This document shows, piece by piece, positions 10,711 to 24,800 of a stretch of DNA of 64,000 nt. The notes below the pieces were generated by a model. The model was not told the DNA's origin and ran no database searches. It saw nothing but the letters and a program-made list of their open reading frames with translations. The stretch's first letter is position 1; each line of letters starts with the position of its first letter. The translations under genes and the position numbers were made by a program. This DNA is from Clarireedia homoeocarpa (Eukaryota; Ascomycota; Leotiomycetes; Helotiales; Rutstroemiaceae): assembly GCA_001465935.1 (NCBI GenBank), contig LNKV01000055.1, forward strand, positions 1-64,000, in the 5' to 3' direction.

Positions 10711-13700
10711 ATTCTATCCTTGGATAGCATACTTGAGGTTTGGTGAGAAGCCATACTTGGGACAGTTATAATACTGTATAATGTGGTAACATGCTCCAAC
10801 ATGATATCAAATATTAAAAACCCCTACTCAGCCTCCTTTTCCCTCCTCTCTCCCTAGGACCCTACAACTCAGTCAGCAGATCAGGACTGAAATGGTGGTC
10901 AGAGAGACACGTAGTATAGTACAGTAATCTGAGACTCCAGGAGAGGAAGGCTTGGGTCGAGTGGATTTACAGTGATGAGTATTAGGCAAACAAAGATTGT
11001 GATATTAGATTGTGCAGATTTCACTGCGGATTTTGAGTGGCAACAGCGGATGCGGCAACAGCGGCTGCTGGGGTAAAATGTTGGTTTCTCATTGTAGATT
11101 ATCAAACCGTCGCGAAATCAAGCTTACGTGCAGAATACTTGAAAGATCTACATAGTTTATAAGTATTAGTAGAATATTATTGAAGAATGAAAGGCAAGTC
11201 GAAGAATTTTGAAATAGTATTAGGCTATTGGCTTGGATTCAAAGGGATAATAATACATAGTAGAGAGAGAGAGAGAATGTGTGTGTATGGTGATGGTGGA
11301 ATAGGGGCAAAGGAAGTTGAGAGGAGTGTAAGACAGACTCGATACAAGCTTCACTTTCACAAAATAGAGTACAAAGGTCACTAGAAATCAGTTGAGGAGT
11401 CTAATAGAAATTATAGAATATTGATATCTAACTGTTAGACAGGTGAGAGCAACCAAGAGCCCTGAGCATACACAGGGACTCTAGACCAAACTGTTGGATT
11501 CTGGAAGCATCAATTCGCAGCGAAATTGCAAAAATCTTAAAATGTAGAAGTAAAGAGACAGCAGGGTGTTAGGATACAGCACTCAGTAAGTTTGAGTTGT
11601 ATTGGAGGATATAAGTAACTCTTAGTCTCAAAATGTTGCTATGGGGAGAATATTGGTCATATACAGACTTACAAGAAACACAAGAATCTTTCGAAGATAA
11701 AAAATTTAGAAATATGATCGATCTGAGTAGTCGTACCCTCCTTCTCGCCTAACTTGCTCCCGTCTATCTCTTTTCGTAGATGAACGGAAAGTGAAAGAAA
11801 ACAGAGATAAAAAAGAGCATACAAAGTGGGAATTCTCAATGACTACCAGAATCCTGTCAGTCATAGACATGTAGTAGATCGCCTTGACGTTAATGAGGTA
11901 AATATTCAGCAAAAACATCTCATATTACGTGAAATTCCTGGCTGCACCATGAAAGGTCAGAGATAGCGAAGAATATTCAAAATACAGGGAACATAATCAT
12001 GAGCACGCGGTTTGAGTAGCATCGAAGTTTAAGGAAGGAGAAGATCTGCTGTTCTGAGCGTCACCCATGTTATATGCCTGAATGAGATAACAGAGTGAAG
12101 ATCTGAAATATCCGTAGAATCGGGTATTTGCCAGGGCAGGACCAAAGTCCGGTTCGAGAAGGGAGGTAGAAGTGGGGGGATTACTAGAGCATGCGTGGGG
12201 AGACACGTAACGTCTTTCTCTGCCTATCTTAGCTACTTGGTAATATCATGCGAGGTCATTCCATCCTAGAAAATCATTACAGTCAGAGTCAGTGGTGCTG
12301 GGACTCTCCCAGGAGACAAATATGTCCGATGCCGATCTGAACGAAGGTCCACAAGTGATGGGTTTCAACCTATGCGACCTTGAACGTTCGATCTACACAA
12401 GGCTGATGATCTTCACTATGATATACCATGCAGTAGCAATGGGGATTAACCGTTGTAGCTCTGATTACGTGCAGGAAGACCTGCAGTGACTTGAGCTAGT
12501 TCACTTGAGGGTATATACCGCCTTTTCTGGCTCGGATTCGTACAATCTTATATGATGCAGTTTCTTGTATGGTTGTTTAGTATGTAAAAAGTAGTATTTC
12601 TTGTCTGATAGCAGCAATGCACAAATATCCGACAGCCATGCAAGGAAGAGAAAGAAGAAACGTAGGGGCCTGGGACTAGAAAAACCATGGATATTGCATC
12701 ATATGGCGTGCTTCACAATAGATTATTTCATTGAATCCATTATTGATAACGTTGTCCAGTTAATCAATCCTTGTATTGCTGGTTCATGGTCAGATTTAAT
12801 CTGAAGAAACGGTAGAGTAAGACCTGGGAGGAACTCTTCGTGTGTGAAGATATCTTGTGCTAGGGTCGCTCAGTCTCACAGCATGGGGCGCCCTTGCGCA
12901 TCGGTGAATATTGTTTCCGGTTGCCGGCTCCCGGCAATGCTGCAGGGGGAAATCGCCGCGATATTTGCGTAAAGATCCTCAACAAACCTTGTGTCTCACT
13001 ACATTATCTTTATTTCCATCCCCCGTCCAGTCGGAGCATGTATCTCGAGATCCCTACAACCAAATGAAAACGGCTGTCGAACTACGGACAACGGAGAAAA
13101 GGAAACACCTTGGAAATATGAAGGACTTATGCGCATTCCAGATGCTTGATGACATCACATGAGGTGAGGTGAGACTTGATGAGGTGAGCGGAAAAAGGTG
13201 AGGCGGAGTGGATAGGTGAGAAAGCGGAAAGGGGAAACGGAAGGAAAAGAGGCAACTCGGAAGATTATGTGATATGTATGGGGTAACGCTGATTTGGAAT
13301 CAGTATGGCTCTCCACTAAATTAGCCTTTCCGTTGTCCATACAATATTTTAGCGGGGAGTGGAGGAGAAAGTCTTGAAGGAGAGGGGTTTGGCAACAGTC
13401 CCAAACCAACCCGGCATTTCTGATCTGACAACGGAAGTGCTTGGCGCAGATCAAGAGAACCTTCCACTGGGTAAATGGCGGCTTGACATAAATATCTCGT
13501 GGCAAGAATATGGCATGAAGATATCTCTCGACTTCATGGTTGGCCCAGGACGATGTGATGTCACCTTGATGATGAGATCAAGTTCAACACTAGTGACTAG
13601 AACTCTCGCTGTCGCGGTGAACGCAGATCATGGATGTTTTGTAAGATGCAAAATACCGGCTTGGCCGATTATATGGCTATCGGAATCGATTGATACGAAG

Positions 13701-16700
13701 CTTTGGCGAGGAAAATCTATCTAGTTATGGAAGCTACATAACGCTTAGAAATCTTTCCTTGTCAAGTTGTCTTGTAGCATCAGTAGATGTAACTCTGACA
13801 TTACTCATAGTTTCGTTACTCTAGGTAGAGGCCTGCTTTGCCAGCAGTGCGACCGAATCACCCAGTGCATAGATCGCAGTGGTCCTTGGTCTGAATGAAC
13901 GCGCTGTTCGTCCGTGTGCGATGCGAGATTTCGTATAACGCGCGGCATCATCAATGACAATGAATCCTCACGACAACCCTGGTCTCTTGTCTCGGTAACA
14001 TCTCCAGTCTAGAAGCACTTACGTGGATATGGTGCACTGTCGACCCCAACCTAATGGTGGCAACACACAGTATGATTTGCACATGTAACTTCAAAGATCG
14101 TTGCAACTGACCGTGGGACCTGATCCGGATGAACGTTCTTGCATTTCTGCATGTGGTAAATGCTATGGTGATAGGTGTGATGTCGTTTGAGCATGTATTG
14201 CACGGCAGCTCACTGGAGATTGCTAAGGCCTCGGTGTATCGCCTCATTCTGGTGGATAGTGCTATGGTAACTCCGAAGGGTCGCGTCAATACACCGGCAT
14301 GGGTTTCTCAGCACCTCAGAACCGTTGATGTTCCTTTTTGATATATAATGTACGACAGAAGCCAGGCGTTGGACGTATTTCAGCCCAGTAGGCTAACGGC
14401 TTTGTGACTGGTTGCTATAAGATAGGGGCAAGATCGGCGGCCATGATCCGCTTTTCAGTTCATGGTAGAGTGGTAAAAACAGCCACCAAACAGCATCCGC
14501 TATCAAAAACTGTTACGAACTGCCTGTAAATAGGTGGCAGAACACAACATTTAGTTGACTGCGTAGAAGATGGAATGTTTAATATGTTTGTCGCTCCACA
14601 AAGTCGTCATCCATGTTAAGCATGCTGAATCTGCCACAAAAACGGCTGCCTTCAGGATGGCGTTCACCATTTTGCTTTTACCCGACTACTTGTAGATATC
14701 TACAATAATATCGAGATGATCGAGTAAGTTTGGGCTGGGGTTTTTCCGCTCATAACTCGCTCAGTTCTTTGTGTTCCCAATACTTCATGTGCATGAAACT
14801 GCAGGTTTGTTTCAAGTTTAAGCATGAAGAAAACTAGTAACCCAACACAAAGGACGAATGGCTTGAACTATGGGTCATAGCTTCTGCACGTATCGATGCT
14901 TAGAATTATTCTTCGAGTAAATGGTAACGTGGTTCTCTGCCACACGAGGCGTAAAACCTCCACACGGATGTTTGGCTAATCATATCTGTTGCAATTTTGC
15001 CTTTTTCTCTCGTTATACTCTGTGTTTGAGATATCTCAAATGCTTGACGCCACTATATGTCGGATATCGGGGCTTGAAGCGATTTGATTTTCGTTGTTTT
15101 AGCTGTTACGTCCGAAGTCGGTAGAATCCAATGTATAGTAAGGCTGTGTTCAAAGGCTGAGCGACTATGCTATATTTATCACTTTAAGCATTTGCCAGCG
15201 ATGCCATTAATTGATAGGCGGATGTATGAATTCATGCTGCAACATACCGTAGCAGTGGTGAAGTGGAAAAACTACCTCGTATCATTCTCATGGGCTTCTC
15301 GGGGCTTATGGGAACACGGCATACCATCAGGCAGCCAAGACTTCGGAGGCCTCGGTCAAGCAAAGTACGAGTTACTTCTTGTCGGAATGGATACGAAAAG
15401 GTTCGACAGACGTGCTCGCGTGTTAGCAACTCCATGAGCCGTGTAGGCTGTGTGGTTATTGTTGGTGTACATCGGTTCGGACGGGGGTCTCCCAGCTGAT
15501 ATCGGAAGGATTTATAACGGAAGTGCGACGCGTCATAGCCGGCTCTGACATGTAGCAAGGCGGCATATCGAATTCTGAGATACAGTAATCACAGCAGCGC
15601 CCGTGAAACCATCCAGTACGGAAAGCTAGCTGGGGATTTATTTGAAACATAAAATCTGGAGACAGTGACATTCACAAAAAACAAGAACGCCCTGGATAAC
15701 GATAAGATAGGGTTGCGTTGGTGGCGTTCGGAAGTCCGCTTCAATTGTTCCGACAAAGAGAATTGGAAGCGACGGGAATATGGAAAAGGAGTCCGCGATA
15801 GAATCGATTCTCCTGTGGGACGACAGCAGAGGATGGATATCTTGCTAAAAATCCGTGTTATATAGATGAAAGATCTACACATTCATGAAATGGAGGTGTG
15901 TAGATTTCTGCCTTGAAATTTTTACGATAAGGACAATGGAGAACCAGGTTTTACAAAAAATGTCTCCTTGAGCTCTCGAGACAAACGACTGCAGTTTTAA
16001 AGCTTTCCAGCTGAATCCCTCCTCGAAACCACTTATCGATCGCATAAACCTTGGATGGCATCTGAGTTGCGCCATACCCCTCCCCTGCTTACCTGCTCCT
16101 TCACGGTATCTCTGACCAACATCAAGTTTTGATTCTATTGCCATGAGCCGGCAAACGGTCCGGAAGAATGCATAGAATAATAACAAACAAGCACCGGGGC
16201 ATAAAGTGAGCGAGTTTTTCACTCTCGCTGCCGCCTTGAAGCCTGTTCTTGAGGTTGGAAGTGAAGCCAAACTCTGGTAACGCTGCCCCTCCGGTACCCC
16301 GGAATATGTCAACAAGATAGTGTTGGAGGAATGAGCTGAGGTGGGGATACAAGCTACGGTTTAACTAAGGGCATGAATCCGGGAAGCTGAAGGGGAAGAC
16401 ATGGGGAATACTCAGAGATAAACTACGAAACATGTATCCCCAGATTCATCCGCGTCGTGAGATCTTCCCTTGTTTGAATGAATACCTTCTCAGAAACAGG
16501 ATAGGGGTAAGGATAGAAGAAGCATTGACGGAGAGTGGATTCCCAGGTCAGTCTTCCTCTTCCTTCGCGACGTCTTGAAATGGCAACGTTGATAATCCTT
16601 ACTTTCTTTGATGACCTGGATGTTGTCGGTCTATCGTTATCTTTGCTCGAATAAATCATTCTGTCTTTCGTATTCTAACTTCTCGTTTCTCACTAGGTAC

Positions 16701-17130
16701 ATTTTTGTACATGTTTTCTTTTGTTTATTCGTCCCATAAGGCATACGCTAACCAGGCCAAGCTTTTGAGATGCAGGCCTCACCGTTCCTTTTAGGGAATT
16801 TGATGGAAATCGCCATAATCCCACGCTCTAAGCATAACAGGATGGGTGGGTTGCACATGCTCCATGCTTCATGTAGCCTTCTCGATGTATATCTAGAGCT
16901 CAAGCCACGATATTTTGATACTAATCCAGACTAGCACCATATTACCTGTTTAGAATGTTGGTGTGCATCTGCTATGCATTTTTGGTGCGCATAGTGTATG
17001 TGCTTTAAAGTTGTATAGGTTCAGGGGTATAAATTCCTTCGGGTTAAGATTATCGTCTACCTAAGTTGTAGATAATACTAGGTACGTATCGTACTCGCAA
17101 TACAACACACACCCTCGTACGCTCGCTCTC

Positions 17131-17170
17131 ACTCTCCTTGGCTTGCACAGCTGCAAGACTCAAGGAGAGT
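17131..17170. repeat. 40-nt strong hairpin upstream of the regulator gene
   Basis: ACTCTCCTTG (17131-17140) pairs perfectly with CAAGGAGAGT (17161-17170). Inside, CTTGCA (17142-17147) pairs with TGCAAG (17152-17157) around the tetraloop CAGC. It lies about 1.5 kb upstream of the regulator start codon and could act in DNA or in a long 5' leader. Confidence 0.7.
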
Positions 17171-18708
17171 ACCAAGATTACGTTTCCTCGTGCGTTGTTC
17201 AAATCATTAATATCGAATCATCATTCGCTACTCGATGACGTGCATGATCCTTAACTCCTAACAACAAGCTCTTGCTCTCCCTCATATATACCCTAGCTAT
17301 CGATATCTGCAGTAATCCTGCGTGTACCTTATTCTGATTTCCTAGGCTTACGGGGCTTAATAGGTTAGACTGGTTATTTTGTTCCCTGCTAGCCCGGGTG
17401 CAAAGGCCTTCCATGGGCCCTTCTTCTACTGTGTAACATCTTTTAGTTTTCGAATTATTTCTTCCGACAGCTTCAGACTTTGAGCAGTGAGCACAACAAA
17501 TCATTAGCAGTCTGCGCTACCTAGTCGCAACACTTTGAACACCGCACCTACCTTGGCCATACACAACACACACCAAATACACTAGGCGACACTAACCTTT
17601 GGAATAACTAAATGAATACTAGCTTGATTCATTCCTTTTCGTGGTCCTTCGGGAGCGCAACACCTTTTTTCTTATCTTAATTCAACGGCTTGATCACACC
17701 TCCATCGGTACTCCCATCTCCACACAGATCTTTAGCTAAATTTCATCCTATCTAGGTAATCTACATAGCTCTTTTGATCCGTCATACATTAGATACTGCA
17801 ACTACTTGTGCTCCCACTACTTCCTGTTGCCATAGACCTCGTTCGAATGCAACGGAATCTTGCATAATCATACTACAACGAGCTTTTAATTACATCCCGC
17901 GTTGATTGCATACACGTGGGGCCTCACATCATCCATGAAAGACGATGATTTGAGATGCAATGACACTGTGGCATGGACTTTGTAGGTAACAATACTTCCA
18001 GTGGAGACTTCATTTGTTGAGATTTCTGACACACGTTGGAGAAGAGGAAATTTCTTGACGAGATATACACTGCTTCTTCGAGCTATACGTATGGGTACCT
18101 ACAGGAACACTTATTGAATATGATATTACATTTGTACCACAGCTGTTTTAACTCAGCTGTTTGCTAAGGTCCTAGAGAAAGTGGCTCGCGGGCGTAAATG
18201 GAGCCATTCAACCAGATCGACACGAGGGGGTCTGGTCCTGGTATCGCTACAATACACGAAAAAGGTCTTTGGGATCCTTCAAACTAGCGGTACTGCGATT
18301 GTCACTGATCAGTCAGCCTCAACTCACTTCTATGTTCACACCAAGCTTCCACGATGGCTCACAAAGCCACAGCATTGTCAATACGACCATTCCGTAAATG
18401 GTCGGCGAAGATTAGACAGAGTTTCTCCAAGGGCCCCCCGGTAGACTCATGAGGATGGTCTGACATGGCCATACGGCATAAGATGCTGGGTGCTTGGCTC
18501 CTCTATTATTAACCCTACCAAATGTTATTTTCCCTGTATACAGCCCTAGCTTCCTCCATATCTCCGCCGCACCCATACATTACTGCTCACTCCAGAGCTT
18601 GAGCAAGGACTTAAACATCTTTAAAGTATCCGATATCCTGAAGTTATATACATCAATGGAAAGAACGAGAACGAAACCGGAGCATCAGTTCAACATTAAA
18701 TGGAGAAT

Positions 18709-21700
18709 ATGATTTTCTGTACATATTGTGGAAAGAGTTTTACTCGAAAGGAGCATCTGGAGAGGCATATACCAAGTCGTGGGTGTTCCGAATGAGCCTT
18801 ACTTATCATTGCTTTTCGATGATACTGATACCGTGTTGTTGCCAGACACAAACGTGAAGCCACACAGGTGTAGCCTGTGCCAACTATCATTCCCTAGAAG
18901 GTATTACTCCTGGAACATCTCATCATGATATCAGACTCGGCCTTTGTTAACGATTGATTGCTAGGGATCTATTACAGAGACACCATTCTACCTACCATGA
19001 AGCGAAGGACCCGATGGAGCCCTTACCAGGAGGTGTGCCAACCGTGAATGGACGGACACCGATTGCATGTATCAACTGTGCAAGTGCGAAGACGGGTTGT
19101 GATAAAAGAGTTCCTTGTTCAAGGTGCGCAGAGAAGAATCTCCCATGTGCAAGCAGATATGCTCGACGGTCGTCCAAAGCTGCGAACCGAAATTCGACCT
19201 CTCAGAAAAAGACCCCACCACCTCAACAACCACCGACAAGTCACGAACCGATGGATCAAGATATGCCATCCAAAGAATCATTTGCCGAAAACGACGTCAG
19301 TCCCCACAGTACCTCAATAGATCCTCAGTTCACTGAACTATCACACGCACACGCCGATCATACTATACATGACCTTAATTTCACGCTCGATGGGTTTGGA
19401 AATTCTCCGAATGGAAATATCGGTGTTGACCATTCAATGTTCGTCAACAAAGATCCTCTGAATGGGAACATCAACTACCAGGACTTGATGGCATGGAGTC
19501 AGTATCCGTTGGATCTTGAAATATACTCGATGGGGAATGAGATACCTCACAACTTATCACTGCCGGCATTCTTAGAATCAAGTGATACATCGTCGAACTC
19601 CGGGGCGATGATATCCGGTTCGATCCATCCCTCCCCTTCTCTGTCTCATGCCAAAAGTTCCAGTATCTCGTCCCAAGGAGAAGCAAATCGTCAAGTCAAG
19701 CAAGCGGAAATCTCGGCTCCAATGACTTTAAATCATAATACTACAGACTTCGAGCTTCTTATAGCTGCAGAATCAGCGTGGCCACTTGCGCGGTGTAACC
19801 CTCGTCCTCCTTCCAGCTTATCACCAAGAACTGCAATTACATACCTCGAGAACTTGGAGCAAAGATCCAACCACGACAGTACGTGGGATATCTTAGATCA
19901 TGATGTGAAGCCACCAGAAATTCAATACGGAGGAGGCATATCGGTTGTCTCTGTAAGTGCCAGTACTCGGGATAGGATAATTGCCATTACGCAGAGCTTT
20001 TTACACACTGCGCTTGAAACACACAGAGGAGGTATGAAGAGTTGGGCAAAGACATCCAGCTACCCAAGTCCCGACGGGGGATTTAATTTTCTCGTCCTAC
20101 CGCCCTCGAATGTTCTGGAATATTTCCTTCGCAGCCACGTTAGCAGCTTAGCTCCGTACTACACATTGATCAGTGGTGGTATCCTCGACCCAAATGAGCT
20201 TGTGCTTAACAATCAAACATCTACCCTACTCTTGTTGCTGATGATAGCACACGGTGCAGCAGCTCTACCGACAGCTGAAGCTAGATGTCTGACTGCAGGC
20301 TTGACTGAGGCTTGTCGCATCTCGCTGTTTAAAATCATGGAGAAGGACGTCGAGCTATCAGCTGATCCAATCGTGCTAAAATGTGCATTGCTTTTTACAA
20401 TCCTTGGCGCGTGGGGTGGCGATGCGTCCCACATGAACTTGGCTATGGCTCAACGAGGGATGTATCTTGCCGTGAGTGTCTCTCCACACCCACGATAATT
20501 CATGCCGAATACTGACAGTGTTTAATGTAGATGCTAAAGCATGGCGGGATGCTAGAGCCTCATTTGCCATTGACACCCACCTTTCCCGACCTATCGAATC
20601 CAGAAAAACAATGGAGGATTTGGTTACAGCGAGAAAAGAAAAACAGGTATGGCGTCTTATTTTGGGATCGTGAATTATTTTTCCTACTCATGGCGTTTTC
20701 CATTCCCCACATTAGGTACACTATTCAAGCAAACAAAGCTGATGAGGTTTAGATTGGTATACAACTGGACAATGGTCGACCAGGAGCTGAGCTTATTTCA
20801 TGATACTGCACCTATAATGTCCATTACCGAACTCGAGACTCCAATGCCAGGTCCAGAGTGTCTTTGGCTTGCCAAGGATGCTAATGAATGGGCAACGATG
20901 ATTCAGCAAACATATATTGGCACCGACTGGCTTCTCAATCCGAGCTCTTTAGGAACTCCGCCCGTGGGACCCTCCCTGTGCGACCTTTTCCGAGATATGT
21001 TATGCGATAACATTGAAAGACGGTATGGTCAATTGTCGCCACTTCAACTTAAGCTCTTACTGCATCCGCTTCATAGCTCGCTGTGTCATCTGAATCAATC
21101 TCTAAGCTGTTACCCGGATGTATTCAGCTCTCGACAAGGCACGAGAACTGTAACTAAAGCCTCCAACTTGTTACGCTTGGAGGAGGCGCAATCATTACTG
21201 AAGAAATGGTATGACCTCTGTGCATATCATTCTAAAAGCGACCCAAACTGTCCCGTTACGCGTGCGAACCTCGTTCTTTACCATCTTGTCAGCTTGAATG
21301 CTGTCACTTCATTCCCCGAGATTGAACGGCTTGCTCGGAAGGAAGATTTCGATGGTACGACTGCGGAAATTCTACTTCGATACAAGCGATGCATTTACGA
21401 GCCTGGCGAGGCTCTATTCCATTGCGGGCAGGTGATTCGTCTCGTGACCTCAATGCCAAAAGAGGGACGTCCCCACTGGTGGTCGGTAGCTGTCTATCGT
21501 GCTACCATGATTTTGTGGCTTGAGAGTGTAGCACGGAGAGAGAGACATACGCAGGGGATGGATAAAGACCCAATATTCTCGATTGATGCTGTGACTCCAG
21601 ACGATGCCTCGGTAAGAGCTTATCTTTGGAATGGAGTAGGTGTGCCAGTCCTCAGTAGAGGCGACGGGTATGTGGAACTTCACAAGCCTGAGGATGTCTT

Positions 21701-21827
21701 GAATCACTGCATATCCTTACTGGAAACGGGAGTTACACTGCGGATGCTGGATGGCATACGACGAAAGCTACAGACATTCTCTAGGAGTTGGGGTATGGAT
21801 ACGGTTATGATGCAGCAATATACATAA
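18709..21827 (+). CDS. smr1: Melanin regulator, C2H2 plus Zn2Cys6 transcription factor (CMR1/PIG1/SMR1 type)
   Basis: Five exons: 18709-18778, 18846-18900, 18965-20471, 20531-20646 and 20753-21827, giving 940 aa, close to the usual size of the family. Residues 4-24 form the first C2H2 finger (C4, C7, H20, H24) and 32-53 the second (C32, C35, H48, H53). A Zn2Cys6 binuclear cluster follows with C77, C80, C87, C93, C96 and C103 in CX2CX6CX5CX2CX6C spacing. The combination of two C2H2 fingers and a zinc cluster at the N-terminus is the mark of the Cmr1/Pig1 family, nuclear activators of DHN-melanin genes. A Ser/Pro-rich linker leads into a fungal-specific regulatory region (about 330-900). The first intron interrupts the first finger and the second interrupts finger 2. 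It converges with the melanin PKS at 26475-33221, as smr1 and pks12 do in Botrytis, hence the symbol. The family is certain; exact orthology is inferred. Confidence 0.9.
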
Positions 21828-24800
21828 AGACAGGGCATACACAGGAGTTTCAGGTTCTTTAAATCTCCGCTGATGAGAGGAAGATTTGACGCACACTTGC
21901 ATCATGGAGGCTGTTATATTTTTCACTGGGCGTATGCTGCGCTACTTGTCCAAATTTGTACTTTTTTATCATGTACTTCGATATAGATTCACTTGAAGTA
22001 TCCTTCATCTGCATGCTGGGGTCATAATTGGAAGTTGCCGCCATCTCCGAGTCCCTAGAGCTACAATATCTTGATTTTCTCAAGCCAAATTTACCATTTT
22101 AAAGAGTGACTGTCACTGCAATCTGCAAGATATCCCAGGGTTAAGTGATCTTTGGTATGCTCATGCATCCCGGTTGATATACATGCATCATTCAATGCAC
22201 CACGCAAACTTAGATCTGGGACGATTTGAAATACTCTAAGTGAGATGCAACAGCTGGAAGGGTTGGATACGATTGCTAAGCATTTCTCCTTTCGATCGCT
22301 GTCCAATTACTTAAACTACCAAGCACTACAATCATGCAATGTCAGGTTATAATGCATTTGGCAAATAGGCTCTCTGGAGAGAGGCACAAGTACATCCATT
22401 AATACCTCTGTCAGCAGAATGCCCTAACATGAGCATCATTTTAGATAGAGTCGATGACCCAAAGACACTGTAAATGAGGTCTAGGAATTTTTGCTTCAAC
22501 TCATTCAAGATTACAGTGTGGTCGTAGATTCAATGAACAGCCTGAAACTCGCCGGACATCCGATGGGGTTTCCCGCCACACAAACCTCGAACCACTCAAC
22601 ACCAGCAGAACTCTTTCCGTGCTCCAATTAAGAAACTCGAAGGATCCGATGACTCACAGTGATTGGCTGACCCCAGGCGCCACTCACATGGATATGAGCC
22701 GAAGATCGCCCTTGGAACAACAACAGTGTTCTTCCCCGTGACTACTAATCCAACGCGTACTCTATTATTTAGCGATGGGTTCATTTCTCACGACGGTTAG
22801 GCGGTTGATTATCTATCGTTAGAACCCAGGTTACCTCGGAGAATATCTCACGCAAGTTATCGGAAGATTTTCCCTTCTGACTCTCGTTTTGCAAGAAATC
22901 TGATGGTTCCAACCAGGCCGCTCGCAGCCGGCGAGTCCATCCCGTCAGCCGTACCATGCAAGTGAGACCGTATTCCGCTACCACACATACACATATACTT
23001 ACACATTCACATACACCATCTTCCATTAATGCTTCTGGGCAGGGTAAAGTCTCTTATCGCAGGCTTTAGATCGTGGTATGGTTATTGGAATACTACTCTA
23101 CGGCTATAGCTAGCCAGCCTCAAGGCTCCATTCGCCTCCAATGTACCTATGTTGGAAGATTGGCCACAAGTTTGCGATGCTTGGCTACTTGTTTTCATGG
23201 AAAAGGTACTTTATCTGACACTAATATGTGTAATCGAGATGGTGGTGCCTATATTTCGACTGATTGTACAGTACCGATATCTGTACAGACATGGATGTCA
23301 GCAACAATGACCTTTCGTAATGGAAAGCTGGGAATTGTCTCAATCGTACTCGGCTGCGGCAAGGAAAGCAAAATTTCCCAGGAGCGGGAGCAAAAGCCTT
23401 CCTGTAATCTTTCCTGTCTCTGGTGTCAGATTTTGTCGATGATGCCCAAGTGTCTTGTCGTTATTACGACACATTATGTTGGCACCAGCCAGGCTTGTTT
23501 CATTCCCACAGCTTATCATTCTCCTATTTCATGATTCCAAGATGCACTAGTACGATCAGATGAATACTGACTTAAAACGGTGCTGATGAGGGTTGTATGT
23601 GAGAACTAACTACCAGGTGTTTAGCAAGAACCGAGCATTCAACGCCAGCCTCAATATTCCCAGCCAAGAGCACCTTCCGAAACAACGCCCCTCAAGCTTT
23701 TATTTCCAGCTTTATAACATTTTACCCAACTTTTGGTGAAGACTTTCGTAAATATCCAAGTGTAGTAAACGATATGGTGGCTGTGTGCCTTACTGCACTG
23801 CACGTAAACTCGTTAACACTTTTCTTCTGAAGGAAAGCTTTCATTTTTCCCTTTTTTAATTTACTCGGTGTGATGCATAGTAAATCATATTTCTTCTCTT
23901 CCACCTGATCAAACGTTACCACCATGAGAAATTAACTTTCCCATCCAAGTGGTACATTACCATTGGCCTGTTCGTCTTAAGAATTACGTTTTCAAGAAGT
24001 CAATTTTATGGAGTTGGGCCTGACTTATTGTTAGCACCTTACGAACCAGCCAACTATCACGCTGCCTGGATGAGACTGAGCTGTAGATTATGGGTGAGAT
24101 GTAATCTTGATTGTATGCTGAAATCCACAATTGTACATAAAGTCTATGAGGACATGTGGGGGCATGTTATACCTAGCAATTGATGTACTATTAGCGGGTA
24201 ACTGTCAACTAATGCAGCTGCACAGGGTTAGATCTTTGCCTGTACTTTCTTAGAATAGTGTGAAAACTCCAAAAGTGACGCCACTTCTAGAGAAGTGACA
24301 ATTACGGCTTATATTTCACAGATAGCCTTCATATAAAGTACGTCTAACTATAAGATCGAGTCGATAAAAGAAACTTTAAAGGCAATATAATCCCAATGTA
24401 TTTTTTATATCCACTCTGAAGGTACTTCACGGTACATTGATACGACATAACATTCATTAGGTTCTAGATTCAAGATATATTACCCTGTCTAGCGACAGCC
24501 CAGCCCCGGCCTAATACTTCTAGGCCGCACGCTTACTCGCTCGTCTGTCGGATGCTTCCGAGCCTTACCTTGTCGTGATTTATCCCCGTATCCCCTAATC
24601 ATACCCCTACTTTACCCTGCACATGCATAAAACCCTGCCCCTCTTGCCTAAATGCCGTGCGCATGAGTGCGTGCACATGTCAAAATCCCGTGTCTATTAG
24701 CCTAATCATACCTTCGTTCTCCCGTTCTCTTTTCCTTCCATTATTAGCCTTCACTATCCATCTCAATTCCAATTCCCCTTAAACTGAAACGTCACAAATC

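Larger units (their letters stand above)
9698..18708. other. 9-kb gene-poor stretch upstream of the melanin regulator
   Basis: No reading frame here has family motifs, a convincing splice model or an ATG start with good length; the longest frames are under 150 codons and occur on both strands. Visible structure is limited to a minisatellite near 10.6 kb, a purine-rich GGTGAG-rich patch near 13.16-13.24 kb and a strong hairpin at 17.13 kb. The last 1-2 kb probably hold the promoter and leader of the regulator gene at 18709. Confidence 0.6.

Noticed and set aside
23073..23534. 153-codon plus-strand frame between regulator and PKS
   Set aside because: Begins with GTG, lacks an early ATG and has no domain.
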